Shown here in pieces: positions 10,001 to 17,423 of a stretch of 34,327 nt of DNA (position 1 is its first letter; each line of letters starts with the position of its first letter). The notes below the pieces were generated by a model. The model ran no database searches. It saw only the letters and a program-made list of their open reading frames with translations, and was not told the DNA's origin. This stretch comes from Pedosphaera sp. (lineage in GTDB: Bacteria; Verrucomicrobiota; Verrucomicrobiia; Limisphaerales; UBA9464): positions 1 to 34,327 of the forward strand of contig SIBK01000052.1 of the NCBI GenBank assembly GCA_009695205.1, read 5' to 3'. Made by a program: the position numbers and the translations under genes.

Positions 10001-10239
10001 CCGGAATTATTCTCCCACGTTTCATATTTCTCCAGCCAAACCGGGAAATCTCGGCGCAACGTTTCCAACGCGACCTCTGTGCCTGGCCCAGGCATTAGGG
10101 CATATGCGTCTTCGATCGAAGATAACAATTTCAATGCCGCTGCCGCAAGGTTTTCGCCCTTGTCCGGGATGGCGCCCTTTGTCGTAGAATCATTCCATTC
10201 CTCCGTCGCCTGCAGCAATGCGCATTTCAATAGACTCAT
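7087..10239 (-). CDS. Membrane patatin-like phospholipase, C-terminal part with catalytic Asp
   Basis: The second, larger part (1050 codons from an ATG at 10239) of a patatin-family lipid hydrolase. The catalytic aspartate lies in DGGHFENAGIYELLRR, with D at residue 845 (codon at 7707-7705). This is the usual D-G-G motif of the large bacterial patatins. About seven hydrophobic helices lie between roughly residues 130 and 450, and another lies before residue 620, so the protein is embedded in the membrane. The nucleophile half is encoded just upstream (10267-11064) in the SAME reading frame. Only a TAA and nine further codons separate the two. Either a nonsense mutation has split one gene, or two polypeptides are made and must associate. 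On its own this part lacks the GGG oxyanion loop and the nucleophile serine. SPSE-like codons before the ATG stay open, which supports an originally continuous gene. Confidence 0.8.
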   Translation of the reverse strand: MSLLKCALLQATEEWNDSTTKGAIPDKGENLAAAALKLLSSIEDAYALMPGPGTEVALETLRRDFPVWLEKYETWENNSGSFPKGRISRVSEDLCAPGSKVIDWLRENGRYLAPNGSGDLMDAFTQQLRSWVIVMGVMGFIAIAIFLGFEFVGLGLENLAKAGWITQSVPPLAAGLPDSGYPIGWSQWFRILWIFLLALAASGFAWLATLGNKKEHCRPICILLLSVVVIVGALVWRMFGSAWDLETVMNSRINVCLALWTVSVLAGIGLCKMWECSVTGSKGWDLPTGIGKKDFYDQVDFDRKLRNLSNRWIAGFGLVWGILIAFSLLDTAGQTLYLAASQRPGRGNIYWAGLATAAGLALLWGKRAHSILELLPGQRRIQVPFDTLATVVALGVLLLQSVAFSYTAHGIKWLWKPVLLLSHNLSFERSEVPHISSMIAQLNQVAALANSPKPRRQKRSVAPRQPMVSLGQNSAGGDSKASEPCDIMELLWSRISDSGKKILTNSAFTQDDKTVRLFAELNRLIETEILFDEGDFRAVLLPKETRSLLLNPDKDLKRLNRQLFHAACPSNFVAPKIEFEYPQYTTPIAKFLCFGLGLSVFATFCFGRLESLVNATSLQYTYGSGLSRAYLGASNLRRHFSEGFAVTSTMRDDDLRWADYAPHKSGGPLHIVNICVNETCGGKSQIEQRDRRGFGLAIGPTGISAGAGSHALFNPSAPGVMSFRAAGESSEEKFHLFAGPQGAMAAPEIMTVGHWLAVSGAAFVTGLGGQTTFGKSLLQGLANVRLGYWWNSGMDPDARANRAKFSWWESLEALFARILPVYSRIYDEWFARFHGPGRRSWYITDGGHFENAGIYELLRRHVPRIVCLDCGQDERHRFVDLANLIRKARIDFNLEIRFLDTAARRALWEKIDPNLAQSLDPHFGLLAEFRNGPDKKRPHALLAAVYDSNQMPVSLILILKPSFSGDEPQDLVTYQSTQPLFPQEPTIDQFFGEAQWESYRMLGEHVADQMFLTDKPTDAPWWFLELSLQHLPEPVQTVHFCDANSSGCFI

Positions 10240-10266
10240 TGCCGCACATTTCTCCGACGGATCTGA

Positions 10267-11064
10267 TTACTGCTGCAACTTTTCCCAACCGAGGGACACC
10301 GCTTTCGATGTCTTCCGCGCAATCATCATTCCAATCGCACCGCCGCTATAGCCGCCGCCAGAAACCGTCGAAAGAAAATCAAATCTTTGGAGAAGATCGT
10401 GAAAAGCGATGCTTTGCAAAGCACCGAGGCAAAACGTGGCGCTGCGGATTCCGCCGCCGGAAAGCGCCAATCCCAATGCCGGGGAAGCCTGCTTCGTTTG
10501 GGCAAACGCCGAAACATCCATCCCCGCCGCACGACGCCGTGAATAAATTAAACCCTCCTCGGACTGCTTCAGAGGATCCGGGTATCGAGCTTCGCTGGGT
10601 GTTTTCGCCGTGGCTCTGGGGTGCCCAACTGGCTCTTCCAATTCCTCAACCTCCGATTTCGTTGATAACTTGAACGCAATTCCCCGCCAGATTTCGATTC
10701 CCATCGCCAGGACTAAGCCCAGCGTTTTCCCGGTGGCAAAAACTGTCGCCGCCCACGCGACAGACGCGCTAAACCCGGTGCTTCCTGAATGATACAGCCG
10801 AAGCAAGAACGCATTTTCTGCCATCTCAAAGAGTCCGGCAGCCAGAATGAGATATACAAACCAGCGTGTCTCGAATCGCGCTTCGACAAAGCCCAGGCGG
10901 GTTACCACAAACCGCCGCAACCCGATCAAGAAGAAGGGGTAACAAGGAATCAACGCGAAGTCCCAATGAACCACGCGGATGGCGCGCTCCGCGCCACCCA
11001 CGGATTCCAAGCGAATAAGGTTGCTGTGCGTCGTGCCAAACCACTGCCCGAATTCAAAATCCAT
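10267..11064 (-). CDS. Membrane patatin-like phospholipase, N-terminal part with nucleophile
   Basis: A 265-codon frame from an ATG at 11064 to a TAA at 10267-10269. Three hydrophobic segments (about residues 35-55, 68-88 and 102-128) precede the patatin start. The oxyanion loop is LALSGGGIRSATF (glycines near 203-205) and the nucleophile is the Ser235 of STVSGGGYSGG. Known members of this large-patatin group carry these motifs and the later DGG motif in one polypeptide. Here the frame ends about 30 residues after the nucleophile. The same frame reopens immediately and continues for 1059 codons. I therefore read this as the front part of one interrupted gene. A start upstream of 11064 in this frame is blocked by a stop near 11135; see the small frame 11054-11215. 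Confidence 0.8.
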   Translation of the reverse strand: MDFEFGQWFGTTHSNLIRLESVGGAERAIRVVHWDFALIPCYPFFLIGLRRFVVTRLGFVEARFETRWFVYLILAAGLFEMAENAFLLRLYHSGSTGFSASVAWAATVFATGKTLGLVLAMGIEIWRGIAFKLSTKSEVEELEEPVGHPRATAKTPSEARYPDPLKQSEEGLIYSRRRAAGMDVSAFAQTKQASPALGLALSGGGIRSATFCLGALQSIAFHDLLQRFDFLSTVSGGGYSGGAIGMMIARKTSKAVSLGWEKLQQ

Positions 11065-11215
11065 CTGACGAGGGATTGGGGGGGGCGCCGTCCGTGCCTC
11101 CTTGGATGGACCGCATCCAATGGTCGATAACCCCGATTAAAGCAAATGACAGAAGGAGTTCTAACCACGTCGGCCATGCGCGAACTTGTCGGGGTTGTGA
11201 ACGAGATTTAGACAT
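11054..11215 (-). CDS. Small membrane peptide or displaced N-terminus of the patatin (53 codons)
   Basis: An ATG at 11215 opens a 53-residue frame with one hydrophobic helix (WLELLLSFALIGVIDHW). It ends at a TGA at 11054-11056, overlapping the patatin ATG by 11 bases. The frame crosses a run of eight G on the plus strand (11078-11085). With one base less in that run it would continue straight into the patatin frame (…PRQMDFEFGQW). It may therefore be the true N-terminus, shifted by an indel or slippage. A translationally coupled leader peptide is the alternative. No Shine-Dalgarno is evident. Confidence 0.35.
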   Translation of the reverse strand: MSKSRSQPRQVRAWPTWLELLLSFALIGVIDHWMRSIQGGTDGAPPNPSSDGF

Positions 11216-11268
11216 AAGAATAAGAATCTTTGCCCTACTACAAAGAAGGAACCGGAAGGATTCGTCCC

Positions 11269-11476
11269 TCAGCCACGGCTTCCGCCTTTCCGGTCCTGGC
11301 GCTCCGCGCCCTGCGGCTCCGCCGCCGCTGGCTCCTGACCTTCGGACAAGCGCAAGCCCTGGATGATCCAGCGGGAGCCCGGATCGAACCGGTTGCGGAT
11401 GGCGGCCCGGCAGAACCCGGCCTGGCCGATCCAGGAGCCGCCGCGCACCACGCGCCCGGCGCTATAGGTCTTCGAA
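11269..11476 (-). pseudogene. C-terminal fragment of a formylglycine-generating-enzyme-type (SUMF1) domain, possibly a retroelement variable region
   Basis: The frame reads GRVVRGGSWIGQAGFCRAAI then RNRFDPGSRWIIQGLRLS before a low-complexity tail rich in Ala, Glu and Arg. RGGSW, the CRAAxRxR stretch and the final G-L/F-R-L are the closing motifs of the SUMF1/FGE fold, which is the C-type-lectin-like fold used by diversity-generating retroelement (DGR) target proteins. Only the last 35-40 residues of the domain are present. Upstream of about 11476 the frame makes no sense as this family. At positions where related proteins often have runs of Asn (AAC codons), this copy has ATC, GGC, TTC, TCC and similar codons, as expected for a diversified variable region. 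The family assignment is firm; the DGR reading is inference. Confidence 0.6.
11298..11325. repeat. Two tandem perfect hairpins directly after the SUMF1 fragment
   Basis: GGCGC-TCC-GCGCC (11298-11310) and GCGGC-TCC-GCCGC (11313-11325) are both perfect 5-bp stems with the same TCC loop, two bases apart. On the minus strand they lie just downstream of the variable-looking SUMF1 end. DNA hairpins at this position help homing in characterised DGRs. They also resemble the other three-base-loop palindromes in this window, so they may simply be REP-like elements. Confidence 0.6.
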
Positions 11477-11500
11477 AGGGACGAGTGATTCTCGTCATGC

Positions 11501-11698
11501 TCATGATTCACATGCGGAAGGCCGTCTGCCAATGAGTTGCCGCCTCCATGACAGGCAATTCGCCAACTGGACAAAAGCCAACAGCGCGTCCATGCGGCGT
11601 TGAAGGTCACTGGAGGTCATATTTCCTGCCGACTGTCTCAGCTCTTGTTCTGCAGCTGCGTCATCAAGAGCCGGGATCCAGAAGAATTTCATTCTCAT
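11501..11698 (-). pseudogene. Fused remnant: accessory-protein start joined to a reverse-transcriptase-like tail
   Basis: A 65-codon frame starting at an ATG at 11698. The first 20 residues (MRMKFFWIPALDDAAAEQEL) look like the beginning of small HRDC-type proteins found next to some DGRs. They break off after about 24 residues. The following LQRRMDALLAFVQ…WRRQLIG resembles the conserved C-terminal end of DGR reverse transcriptases. The whole is far too short to be either protein. It sits about 25 bp upstream of the region leading into the SUMF1 fragment, on the same strand. I read it as an internal-deletion product of a former cassette. Both family assignments rest on memory of short motifs and are tentative. 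Confidence 0.4.
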
Positions 11699-12164
11699 CG
11701 TCGGAATTGAGGTAGGAGTTCTGATTCTTTAGGAAGAAAAAATCAACACAGCAGCAGACCGGAAGGCTTCGTCGGGCGCATCTCGATGTTGTAGGTGAAC
11801 GTGCGCTCTTAAGGCGCGGAGGAGCCTGGAGTTTGGCCATTATCTTTAAGTACTTGATATTCAGTGAATATTTTTTAAGTCACCGCTCGCATTTACAACA
11901 GAAAACAGCCCTTTTCCTGGTGAACTTTTTCAGAATCGGAAAAATGGCCAATCTCCCCGGAACGCCAACGGCGTTCTATTATTCAGCCCAGGGTTGCCGT
12001 AGCCGCCACGCGGCGGAGCTACTCTAAGTTCACGTTCAAAAACTTTTATGAACCCCAACGGAGTGCGTGAGTCGTAAAGAGAATGAACTGAGTCAATAAA
12101 CGGTGCAGTCAATGACAAGTAAACAGTCAGAGACCCAATCCTATCTGGGCGCGCTCGTGCGCGT
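11699..12164. other. Gene-free spacer with several palindromes
   Basis: No convincing gene in 466 bases. The stretch is more AT-rich than its surroundings around 11830-11950. ATATTC-AGT-GAATAT at 11857-11871 is a perfect 6-bp palindrome followed by a T run, so it is weakly terminator-like on the plus strand. The part from about 11950 holds a composite repeat-like block, listed separately. A frame on the minus strand at 11930-12118 reads through that block and is not a credible gene. Confidence 0.55.
11950..12095. repeat. REP-like composite palindromic block
   Basis: Contains GAACGCC-AAC-GGCGTTC (11960-11976), a perfect 7-bp stem with a 3-base loop. It also contains the stem GTAGC…GCTAC enclosing CGCC/GGCG (11999-12022), and GTTCA…TGAAC around 12034-12053. 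Three palindromes within 100 bases and no coding signal are typical of dispersed repeat blocks left by IS200/RAYT-type activity. Whether other copies exist in the genome cannot be seen here. Confidence 0.5.
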
Positions 12165-13055
12165 TCAGAACAGGAAGGCTAAACCGGGCGGGCTCGTCCG
12201 CCTCGGAACGTCGCCAAGGCCGTCCAGCTTTGGTTCCAACTTGCGCAATTCATCAACCACCGCGTCCAATGTTGGGACTCGTTCGATTTCCTTCCAGCCC
12301 ACCGAAGGTTTGAGGTGGACTGCTGGGGGATTGCCTTCGAAAATATTGAAGATGCAGCCTTGAAGAAACCTTCCCACTTCTAAACTGTCTCTAAGAAGTT
12401 CATTCACCACATTCACAATGTGGGGATACTCGTTTTTCGGCTCGCTCCGGCCTGATACTCGCGGAGTAGTATCTGGGCTCTTGGCAACTTCTTCAACAGC
12501 CTCGGTTCGCCCCGAATTATCTTCACCGTCCTTGCTCTCGTTTAATGCCAGCCGTTCCAGAATCGGTGTAGCACACTTTGAAGGCGAACATTCGTCGAGT
12601 TCGATAAACCCGGCTCCATAGAGGCCGTCGACTTCAACACCTCCAAATCGGCAGAGCATGATCTTTTGGCCCTGCCGCTTTCTAATTAGATCAAGAATGG
12701 CCGCCCATTCCAAGCCGCAACATTCTTTTTTTCCGTAGTCCGGGCAAAATACGGCGACCACCAAGTCTGATGGATCGTGGTAGAGTTTCGGCAAATAGAT
12801 TTGAAGGCCTAGCCGCCCAAACTCAGTTTCGTGAAACTTGTCGTATAGGATCTTTTCCTTTCCAAACTTTGCCGCCAGAGTATTTGCGACATCCGCAACG
12901 AAGGGGCGTTTCTCGCCAGCAAAGGATAGGGAAATACGAAAACGTGAGTTTATTGGAACCAGAGGTGTCGGGAAAGCAGTGTCGCGCGTCGCTTGCCACC
13001 GCGCTCCAAAACGGAAAGCGATTCCATCGACCCTGTACTCATTTCCAGGCGTCAC
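12165..13055 (-). CDS. TIR-domain protein with unidentified C-terminal domain
   Basis: 296 residues from a GTG at 13055, which overlaps the end of the upstream MFS gene by 17 bases in another frame. No other plausible start precedes the domain. Residues 38-172 form a TIR domain: RISLSFAGEKRPFVADVA at its start, a YDKFHETEF loop, LVVAVFCPDYGKKE, and GLEW with Glu116 at the position of the NADase catalytic glutamate in prokaryotic TIRs. An acidic, low-complexity linker (about 173-205) leads to a C-terminal region (208-275) containing a probable helical pair that I do not recognise. Bacterial TIR proteins of this type often act as NAD-degrading effectors in phage defence or in STAND-type regulators. 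No partner sensor gene is visible, so an orphan effector or a remnant of a longer TIR-STAND protein are both possible. Confidence 0.8.
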   Translation of the reverse strand: MTPGNEYRVDGIAFRFGARWQATRDTAFPTPLVPINSRFRISLSFAGEKRPFVADVANTLAAKFGKEKILYDKFHETEFGRLGLQIYLPKLYHDPSDLVVAVFCPDYGKKECCGLEWAAILDLIRKRQGQKIMLCRFGGVEVDGLYGAGFIELDECSPSKCATPILERLALNESKDGEDNSGRTEAVEEVAKSPDTTPRVSGRSEPKNEYPHIVNVVNELLRDSLEVGRFLQGCIFNIFEGNPPAVHLKPSVGWKEIERVPTLDAVVDELRKLEPKLDGLGDVPRRTSPPGLAFLF

Positions 13056-14232
13056 GACTGCGATACGCGACGAGGAAGTAAAGCATCACGGCCGCCACCA
13101 TCGCCGAGAGTCCCATCCAGAACACCGCCCATTGGGTGACGCCAGCGCGGGTGTTGGCGTCGAACCACCAGCCCGTGCCGAGGTAGCCGATGAGATTGCC
13201 CACGCCGCTGGTCATCAGTGACATCAACGCCTGCGCCCGCGCCCGCCACGCGGCATCCACCCGCTCATCGAGGTAAATCTGCGCGGTGATGAACACGAAC
13301 GTGAACGACGCCCCGTGCAGCGTGACACCGGCGAGCACGGCGGCCTTCCCATTCAACGCGCACAACGCGAAGCGCAGCACGCCGAACGCAAGGCCGAAGC
13401 CGAAGATCCATTTCAACCGCCAGCGCGCCAGCAGTTTGGCCAGCGCGAACATCGAGAGCGCTTCCGTGGTCTGCCCGAGCGTCATCCATGCGCTGGTATG
13501 TTCCATGCCCAGCTCGCGCAGTTGCGAGGGCGTATAGGGATAGAACGCCGCCAGCGAAATGCTGAATAACGCCACCGTGATGAACACCACGCGATGGTCC
13601 GCCAGCTTGAGCAGCGAAAGTGCGTCGAGTCCGAGGCGCTGCTTGAGCGTGAGATGCTCCGTTAATTTTGTCGGCGGCACGTCGGGCAGTAGGTAGGTAA
13701 ATGCGACTACGGCGAGCCACACCCCCGCGCCGCTGTAGCCCGCCAGCGCCGTGGTGTCGGCGTTCAAGGCGCTGACGATCCAGCAGCCCACCATCCAGCC
13801 CAGTGTGGCGATCGCGCGGATGGGGCCGAACTCGCGCTTCGAATCCCGCAGGCGTCCGAGGACGATGGTCGAAGCGAGGCTCCACGTCGGTGCGGCGCAG
13901 AGCGACTGGAGTTGGATAAACGCCAGCACCCCCCACGGGCCCCAACGCAGCTTGATGGCCGTGCTGGCAAGCGCCATGGCGATGGCCGTGGCGATGCCAA
14001 GTCCGCGCAATACCTTCACCGTCGACACATGACGGTCGGCCATGGCGCCGAAAATCAACGGCGAGATGAAGGCGGCGATCCCCGAGCAGGCGAAGGCATA
14101 GGGCTTGATGGCATGAAGTCCGTTTGCATCGAGCACGGACCCCAGCGGCACGAACCACATGGCCATCGCCGCCCCCTGGATGAAGAAGAGCGCGGCGAGT
14201 TCGGTGTATTCGGCCCAGCGGGTTTTCTGCAC
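13039..14232 (-). CDS. MFS transporter, nucleoside:H+ symporter-like
   Basis: 397 residues from a GTG at 14232 (start MQKTRWAEYTELAALFFIQG), with about twelve hydrophobic helices and almost no soluble domain. The pattern FFIQGAAMAMWFVPLGSVL followed by SPLIFGAMADRHV in the first loop (the G-x-x-x-D-R motif between helices 2 and 3) marks the major facilitator superfamily. The N-terminal layout resembles the nucleoside/H+ symporter branch, but the substrate is not certain. The coding sequence is distinctly richer in G+C than the overlapping TIR gene that follows it. This suggests the two have different histories despite the 17-base overlap. Transposase and repeat scraps lie just upstream. Confidence 0.85.
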   Translation of the reverse strand: MQKTRWAEYTELAALFFIQGAAMAMWFVPLGSVLDANGLHAIKPYAFACSGIAAFISPLIFGAMADRHVSTVKVLRGLGIATAIAMALASTAIKLRWGPWGVLAFIQLQSLCAAPTWSLASTIVLGRLRDSKREFGPIRAIATLGWMVGCWIVSALNADTTALAGYSGAGVWLAVVAFTYLLPDVPPTKLTEHLTLKQRLGLDALSLLKLADHRVVFITVALFSISLAAFYPYTPSQLRELGMEHTSAWMTLGQTTEALSMFALAKLLARWRLKWIFGFGLAFGVLRFALCALNGKAAVLAGVTLHGASFTFVFITAQIYLDERVDAAWRARAQALMSLMTSGVGNLIGYLGTGWWFDANTRAGVTQWAVFWMGLSAMVAAVMLYFLVAYRSRDAWK

Positions 14233-14268
14233 GGGGTGGGCGGTTTCAAACCCGCGGGGTCAAGAAAC

Positions 14269-14490
14269 TCATACGGCCTCCCGGTGATAGACAGACTCGT
14301 TGCGCAGGAGGAGTTCCTGATCAACCGAGCCGGAAAGGGTCGCCCGCATTCGTTTCCAATTCATCGAGATAAGAGTTAACCGAGGCACCAGCCTGCGCGC
14401 AACCTCCTGATCGCCCGGCAAATCCTTGAGGCTTGGTACGCTCGGCTTTTTGGCGCCAGGGGCAATTTTCAACGGAGTCTGGTTCTCCAC
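14269..14490 (-). pseudogene. N-terminal fragment of an integrase-core transposase
   Basis: 73 codons from a GTG at 14490. The part ISMNWKRMRATLSGSVDQEL and LLLRNE is the start of a group of rve-type (IS481/IS3-like) transposases known from Verrucomicrobiota and Acidobacteriota. In that group it is followed by a helix-turn-helix and the DDE catalytic core. Here the match stops after LLLRNE and the frame ends nine residues later, so the catalytic part is missing. The fragment lies between the MFS and aconitase genes. I recognise the motif from memory and cannot name the exact element. Confidence 0.5.
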
Positions 14491-14507
14491 GGGGGTCGGA
14501 GACCCCT
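14491..14507. repeat. Perfect GGGGTC-GGA-GACCCC hairpin
   Basis: A 6-bp perfect stem with a GGA loop, directly at the 5' edge of the transposase fragment. It is of the same three-base-loop type as the palindromes near 11.3 and 28.7 kb. It could be a REP-like sequence or the outer end of the lost element. The remaining 140 bases up to the aconitase ATG hold no other clear structure. Confidence 0.5.
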
Positions 14508-14649
14508 ACAACGGGCAGACTCGGAGATCTACCCCACGCTCTTGACCCAAATCATAACTGCTGCAAAAACCCGAGCACTGCTTGACGGCTGAGATTGGGA
14601 CGCTCACTTTTGCGGCCGTTTTTGGCATCGATTCCACCGACCTCCTGAC

Positions 14650-17355
14650 ATGAGCACGTACCATTCCCTGTTTCAATCACTTCAGACCTTTGACGCCGGC
14701 AACGGCCGCACGGGGCGCTTCTATTCCCTGCCCGCCCTCGAAAAAGCCGGGCTTGGTCCGATCTCTCGCCTTCCTGTTTCCATCCGCCTGGTCCTGGAAT
14801 CTGTCCTGCGAAACTGCGACGGAAAAAAGGTTAACGAACAGAATGTCCTTGAACTCGCCGCCTGGAAGCCAAACGACACCCGCACCGCGGAGATTCCGTT
14901 CGTGGTTGGCCGGATTGTTCTACAGGATTTCACGGGAGTTCCGCTGCTGGTGGATTTGGCGGCCATGCGATCCGCCGTGGAGCGCCTTGGAAAAAACCCA
15001 AAAATCATCGAACCGTTGGTGCCTGTGGATTTGGTTGTGGACCACTCCGTTCAGGTGGATTTTGCGGGTTCAGGGGAAGCGTTGCAGAAAAATCTAGACC
15101 TTGAATTCCAGCGAAATCGGGAACGGTACCAATTTCTGAAGTGGGGCATGCAGGCATTCGATACTTTTAAGGTGGTCCCTCCCGGCATCGGCATCGTCCA
15201 TCAGGTTAACCTCGAATACCTGGCCCAGGGCACTTTGGTGTCCGACGACGTGCACTACCCCGACACTCTGGTGGGCACCGATTCCCATACCACAATGATC
15301 AATGGCATCGGCATCGTTGGGTGGGGAGTGGGTGGCATTGAAGCGGAAGCTGGAATGTTGGGTCAGCCTGTTTATTTTCTAACGCCGGACGTCGTGGGTG
15401 TGTACCTCACCGGCTCGCTTCGCGAAGGAGTGACCGCCACCGATCTTGCTCTCACGCTGACCCAAGTGCTCCGGAAGGCGAAAGTGGTAGGAAAGTTTGT
15501 GGAGTATTTTGGCCCCGGAGCGGCCGCGTTGCCAGTGGTCGATCGGGCGACGATTGCCAACATGGCGCCGGAGTATGGGGCGACGATGGGCTTTTTCCCG
15601 ATCGACGCCGAGTGCGTCAACTACTTGAGAGCAACCGGCCGGTCCGAAGAACACTGCCGACGATACGAGAATTACTATCGCGCGCAGGAGCTTTGGGGCA
15701 TTCCTGAGCAGGGTCAGATTGACTATTCGCAGGTGTTGGAGCTGGACCTTGCGTCAGTCGCGCCCAGTGTCGCAGGACCAAAGCGTCCGCAGGACCGCAT
15801 CGAATTGCCAAACATTCGGCGCGAATTTCTCGGCGCATTTCAGCGGCCCGTCGCGGAAAACGGATTCGGCAAAGCGCGCAAAGACATTTCCAAATCCGTC
15901 ACGTTGGAGATGACGAACAAGAAGAAGGTAAAGGTCGGCACGGGTTCGGTGCTTATCGCCGCGATCACAAGTTGCACCAACACGTCGAACCCCAGCGTGA
16001 TGCTCGCCGCTGGATTGCTCGCGAAGAAGGCGGTGGAGAAAGGTTTGAAGGTAAACCCGGCGGTGAAGGCATCGCTCGCGCCCGGTTCGCGCGTCGTCAC
16101 GGATTATCTCAAAAAGACGAACCTCCAGAAGTATCTTAACAAGCTTCGCTTTAATCTCGTCGGCTACGGTTGCACAACATGCATCGGAAATTCCGGCCCG
16201 CTCGACGCGAACATCGAAGACGCCATCGTGAAGAACGATTTCGTCGCAGCGAGTGTATTATCCGGCAATCGCAACTTCGAAGCGCGGGTGCATCAGAACA
16301 TTAAGGCGAACTTCCTCATGTCACCGCCACTAGTCGTCGCCTTCGCGCTCGCGGGGAGGATAAATATTGACCTCAGTTGCGAACCGCTGGGCAACGACCG
16401 GGAGGGCAATCCCGTTTTCTTGGCCGACCTCTGGCCGACGCTGCAGGAAGTTCGCGAAGCCATGGAATCCGCGCTCAAGCCCGAAGTCTTCCGCAAGCTC
16501 TACAAGGATTTCGCCGCGCAAAATCCCAAATGGAACGAGATCCCATCGAGCACCGGGTTGGTGTATGCCTGGGACACGCTAAGCACTTATATCCAGGAGC
16601 CCCCGTTCTTCGTGAACTTCAACCTGCAACCGGGTTCGATCCAGGAAATCCACGGCGCCCGAGTGCTCGGTGTGTTTGGCGATTCAGTGACCACCGATCA
16701 CATTTCTCCAGCCGGGGCCATTAAGAAGTCCTCCCCTGCGGGCCGTTATCTCGTTGAAAAGGGAGTCGCCTTCCAGGATTTCAACAGCTACGGCTCACGG
16801 CGCGGCAACGATCAAATCATGATTCGCGGAACCTTTGCCAATGTGCGCATTAAGAATCTGATGCTGGGCGGCGAAGAAGGAGGCAACACCCGGATGCCCG
16901 ACGGTTCAAAGGCCAGCATCTATGATGCCGCGATGACCTATTCGGAATCTCGCACACCGTTGATCGTATTTGCAGGCCAGGAATACGGAACCGGCTCCTC
17001 CCGCGATTGGGCAGCCAAAGGTACCAACCTTCTCGGCGTCCGGGTGGTGGTTGCGCAAAGTTTTGAGCGAATTCACCGATCCAACCTCGTTGGAATGGGT
17101 GTGCTTCCACTGCAATTCAAGGAGGGTGTCACCGCTCAATCCTTACAGATCGACGGCACGGAATCCTGCGATGTCATTGGCCTGACTGCCGCCATTAAAC
17201 CTCAGCAAGATTTGACCCTTCGGATCACTCGGAAAGAGGGAGCGGTTGAAAACGTCCCTGTTCGTTGTCGAATCGATACCCCAATCGAAATTGACTACTA
17301 CCAACACGGCGGGATTCTTCCCTTCGTTCTCCGCCAGCTAATTGCACGGGCGTGA
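14650..17355 (+). CDS. acnA: Aconitate hydratase (AcnA/IRP1 type)
   Basis: Cytoplasmic [4Fe-4S] enzyme that isomerises citrate to isocitrate in the TCA cycle. At 901 residues it has the normal length for the monomeric AcnA family. The cluster ligands are Cys442 ([11 protein letters not shown]), Cys508 and Cys511 ([12 protein letters not shown]). Substrate-site motifs include [13 protein letters not shown] near 209, [14 protein letters not shown] near 676 and the C-terminal swivel-domain motif [15 protein letters not shown] near 777. The start ATG follows CCGACCTCCTGAC, with no Shine-Dalgarno, like most genes here. A TTGACG at about 14582 could be a -35 element, but no good -10 follows. The gene is alone on the plus strand and uninterrupted, and it converges with the giant secreted-protein gene. 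Confidence 0.98.
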   Translation: MSTYHSLFQSLQTFDAGNGRTGRFYSLPALEKAGLGPISRLPVSIRLVLESVLRNCDGKKVNEQNVLELAAWKPNDTRTAEIPFVVGRIVLQDFTGVPLLVDLAAMRSAVERLGKNPKIIEPLVPVDLVVDHSVQVDFAGSGEALQKNLDLEFQRNRERYQFLKWGMQAFDTFKVVPPGIGIVHQVNLEYLAQGTLVSDDVHYPDTLVGTDSHTTMINGIGIVGWGVGGIEAEAGMLGQPVYFLTPDVVGVYLTGSLREGVTATDLALTLTQVLRKAKVVGKFVEYFGPGAAALPVVDRATIANMAPEYGATMGFFPIDAECVNYLRATGRSEEHCRRYENYYRAQELWGIPEQGQIDYSQVLELDLASVAPSVAGPKRPQDRIELPNIRREFLGAFQRPVAENGFGKARKDISKSVTLEMTNKKKVKVGTGSVLIAAITSCTNTSNPSVMLAAGLLAKKAVEKGLKVNPAVKASLAPGSRVVTDYLKKTNLQKYLNKLRFNLVGYGCTTCIGNSGPLDANIEDAIVKNDFVAASVLSGNRNFEARVHQNIKANFLMSPPLVVAFALAGRINIDLSCEPLGNDREGNPVFLADLWPTLQEVREAMESALKPEVFRKLYKDFAAQNPKWNEIPSSTGLVYAWDTLSTYIQEPPFFVNFNLQPGSIQEIHGARVLGVFGDSVTTDHISPAGAIKKSSPAGRYLVEKGVAFQDFNSYGSRRGNDQIMIRGTFANVRIKNLMLGGEEGGNTRMPDGSKASIYDAAMTYSESRTPLIVFAGQEYGTGSSRDWAAKGTNLLGVRVVVAQSFERIHRSNLVGMGVLPLQFKEGVTAQSLQIDGTESCDVIGLTAAIKPQQDLTLRITRKEGAVENVPVRCRIDTPIEIDYYQHGGILPFVLRQLIARA

Positions 17356-17382
17356 CTTGATACAGAACCGCCTTGGAAGCGA

Positions 17383-17405
17383 GGTGGCAACCACGGTTGC
17401 ACACC
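17383..17405. terminator. Candidate bidirectional terminator between convergent genes
   Basis: GGTG-GCAAC-CACG-GTTGC-A-CACC forms a 9-bp stem with one bulged base, placed 28 bp after the aconitase stop and 18 bp before the end of the converging minus-strand gene. A weak T-rich stretch (ACCTTTTCTT) follows about 10 bases further on the plus strand. Position supports termination; the lack of an immediate T run lowers certainty. Confidence 0.5.
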
Positions 17406-17423
17406 TTGCATCCAAACCTTTTC

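Noticed and set aside
7087..13055. Patatin plus TIR as a CBASS-like defence island
   Set aside because: No cyclic-nucleotide synthase or other CBASS component is nearby, and this patatin is the large multi-helix membrane type, not the small CapV type.
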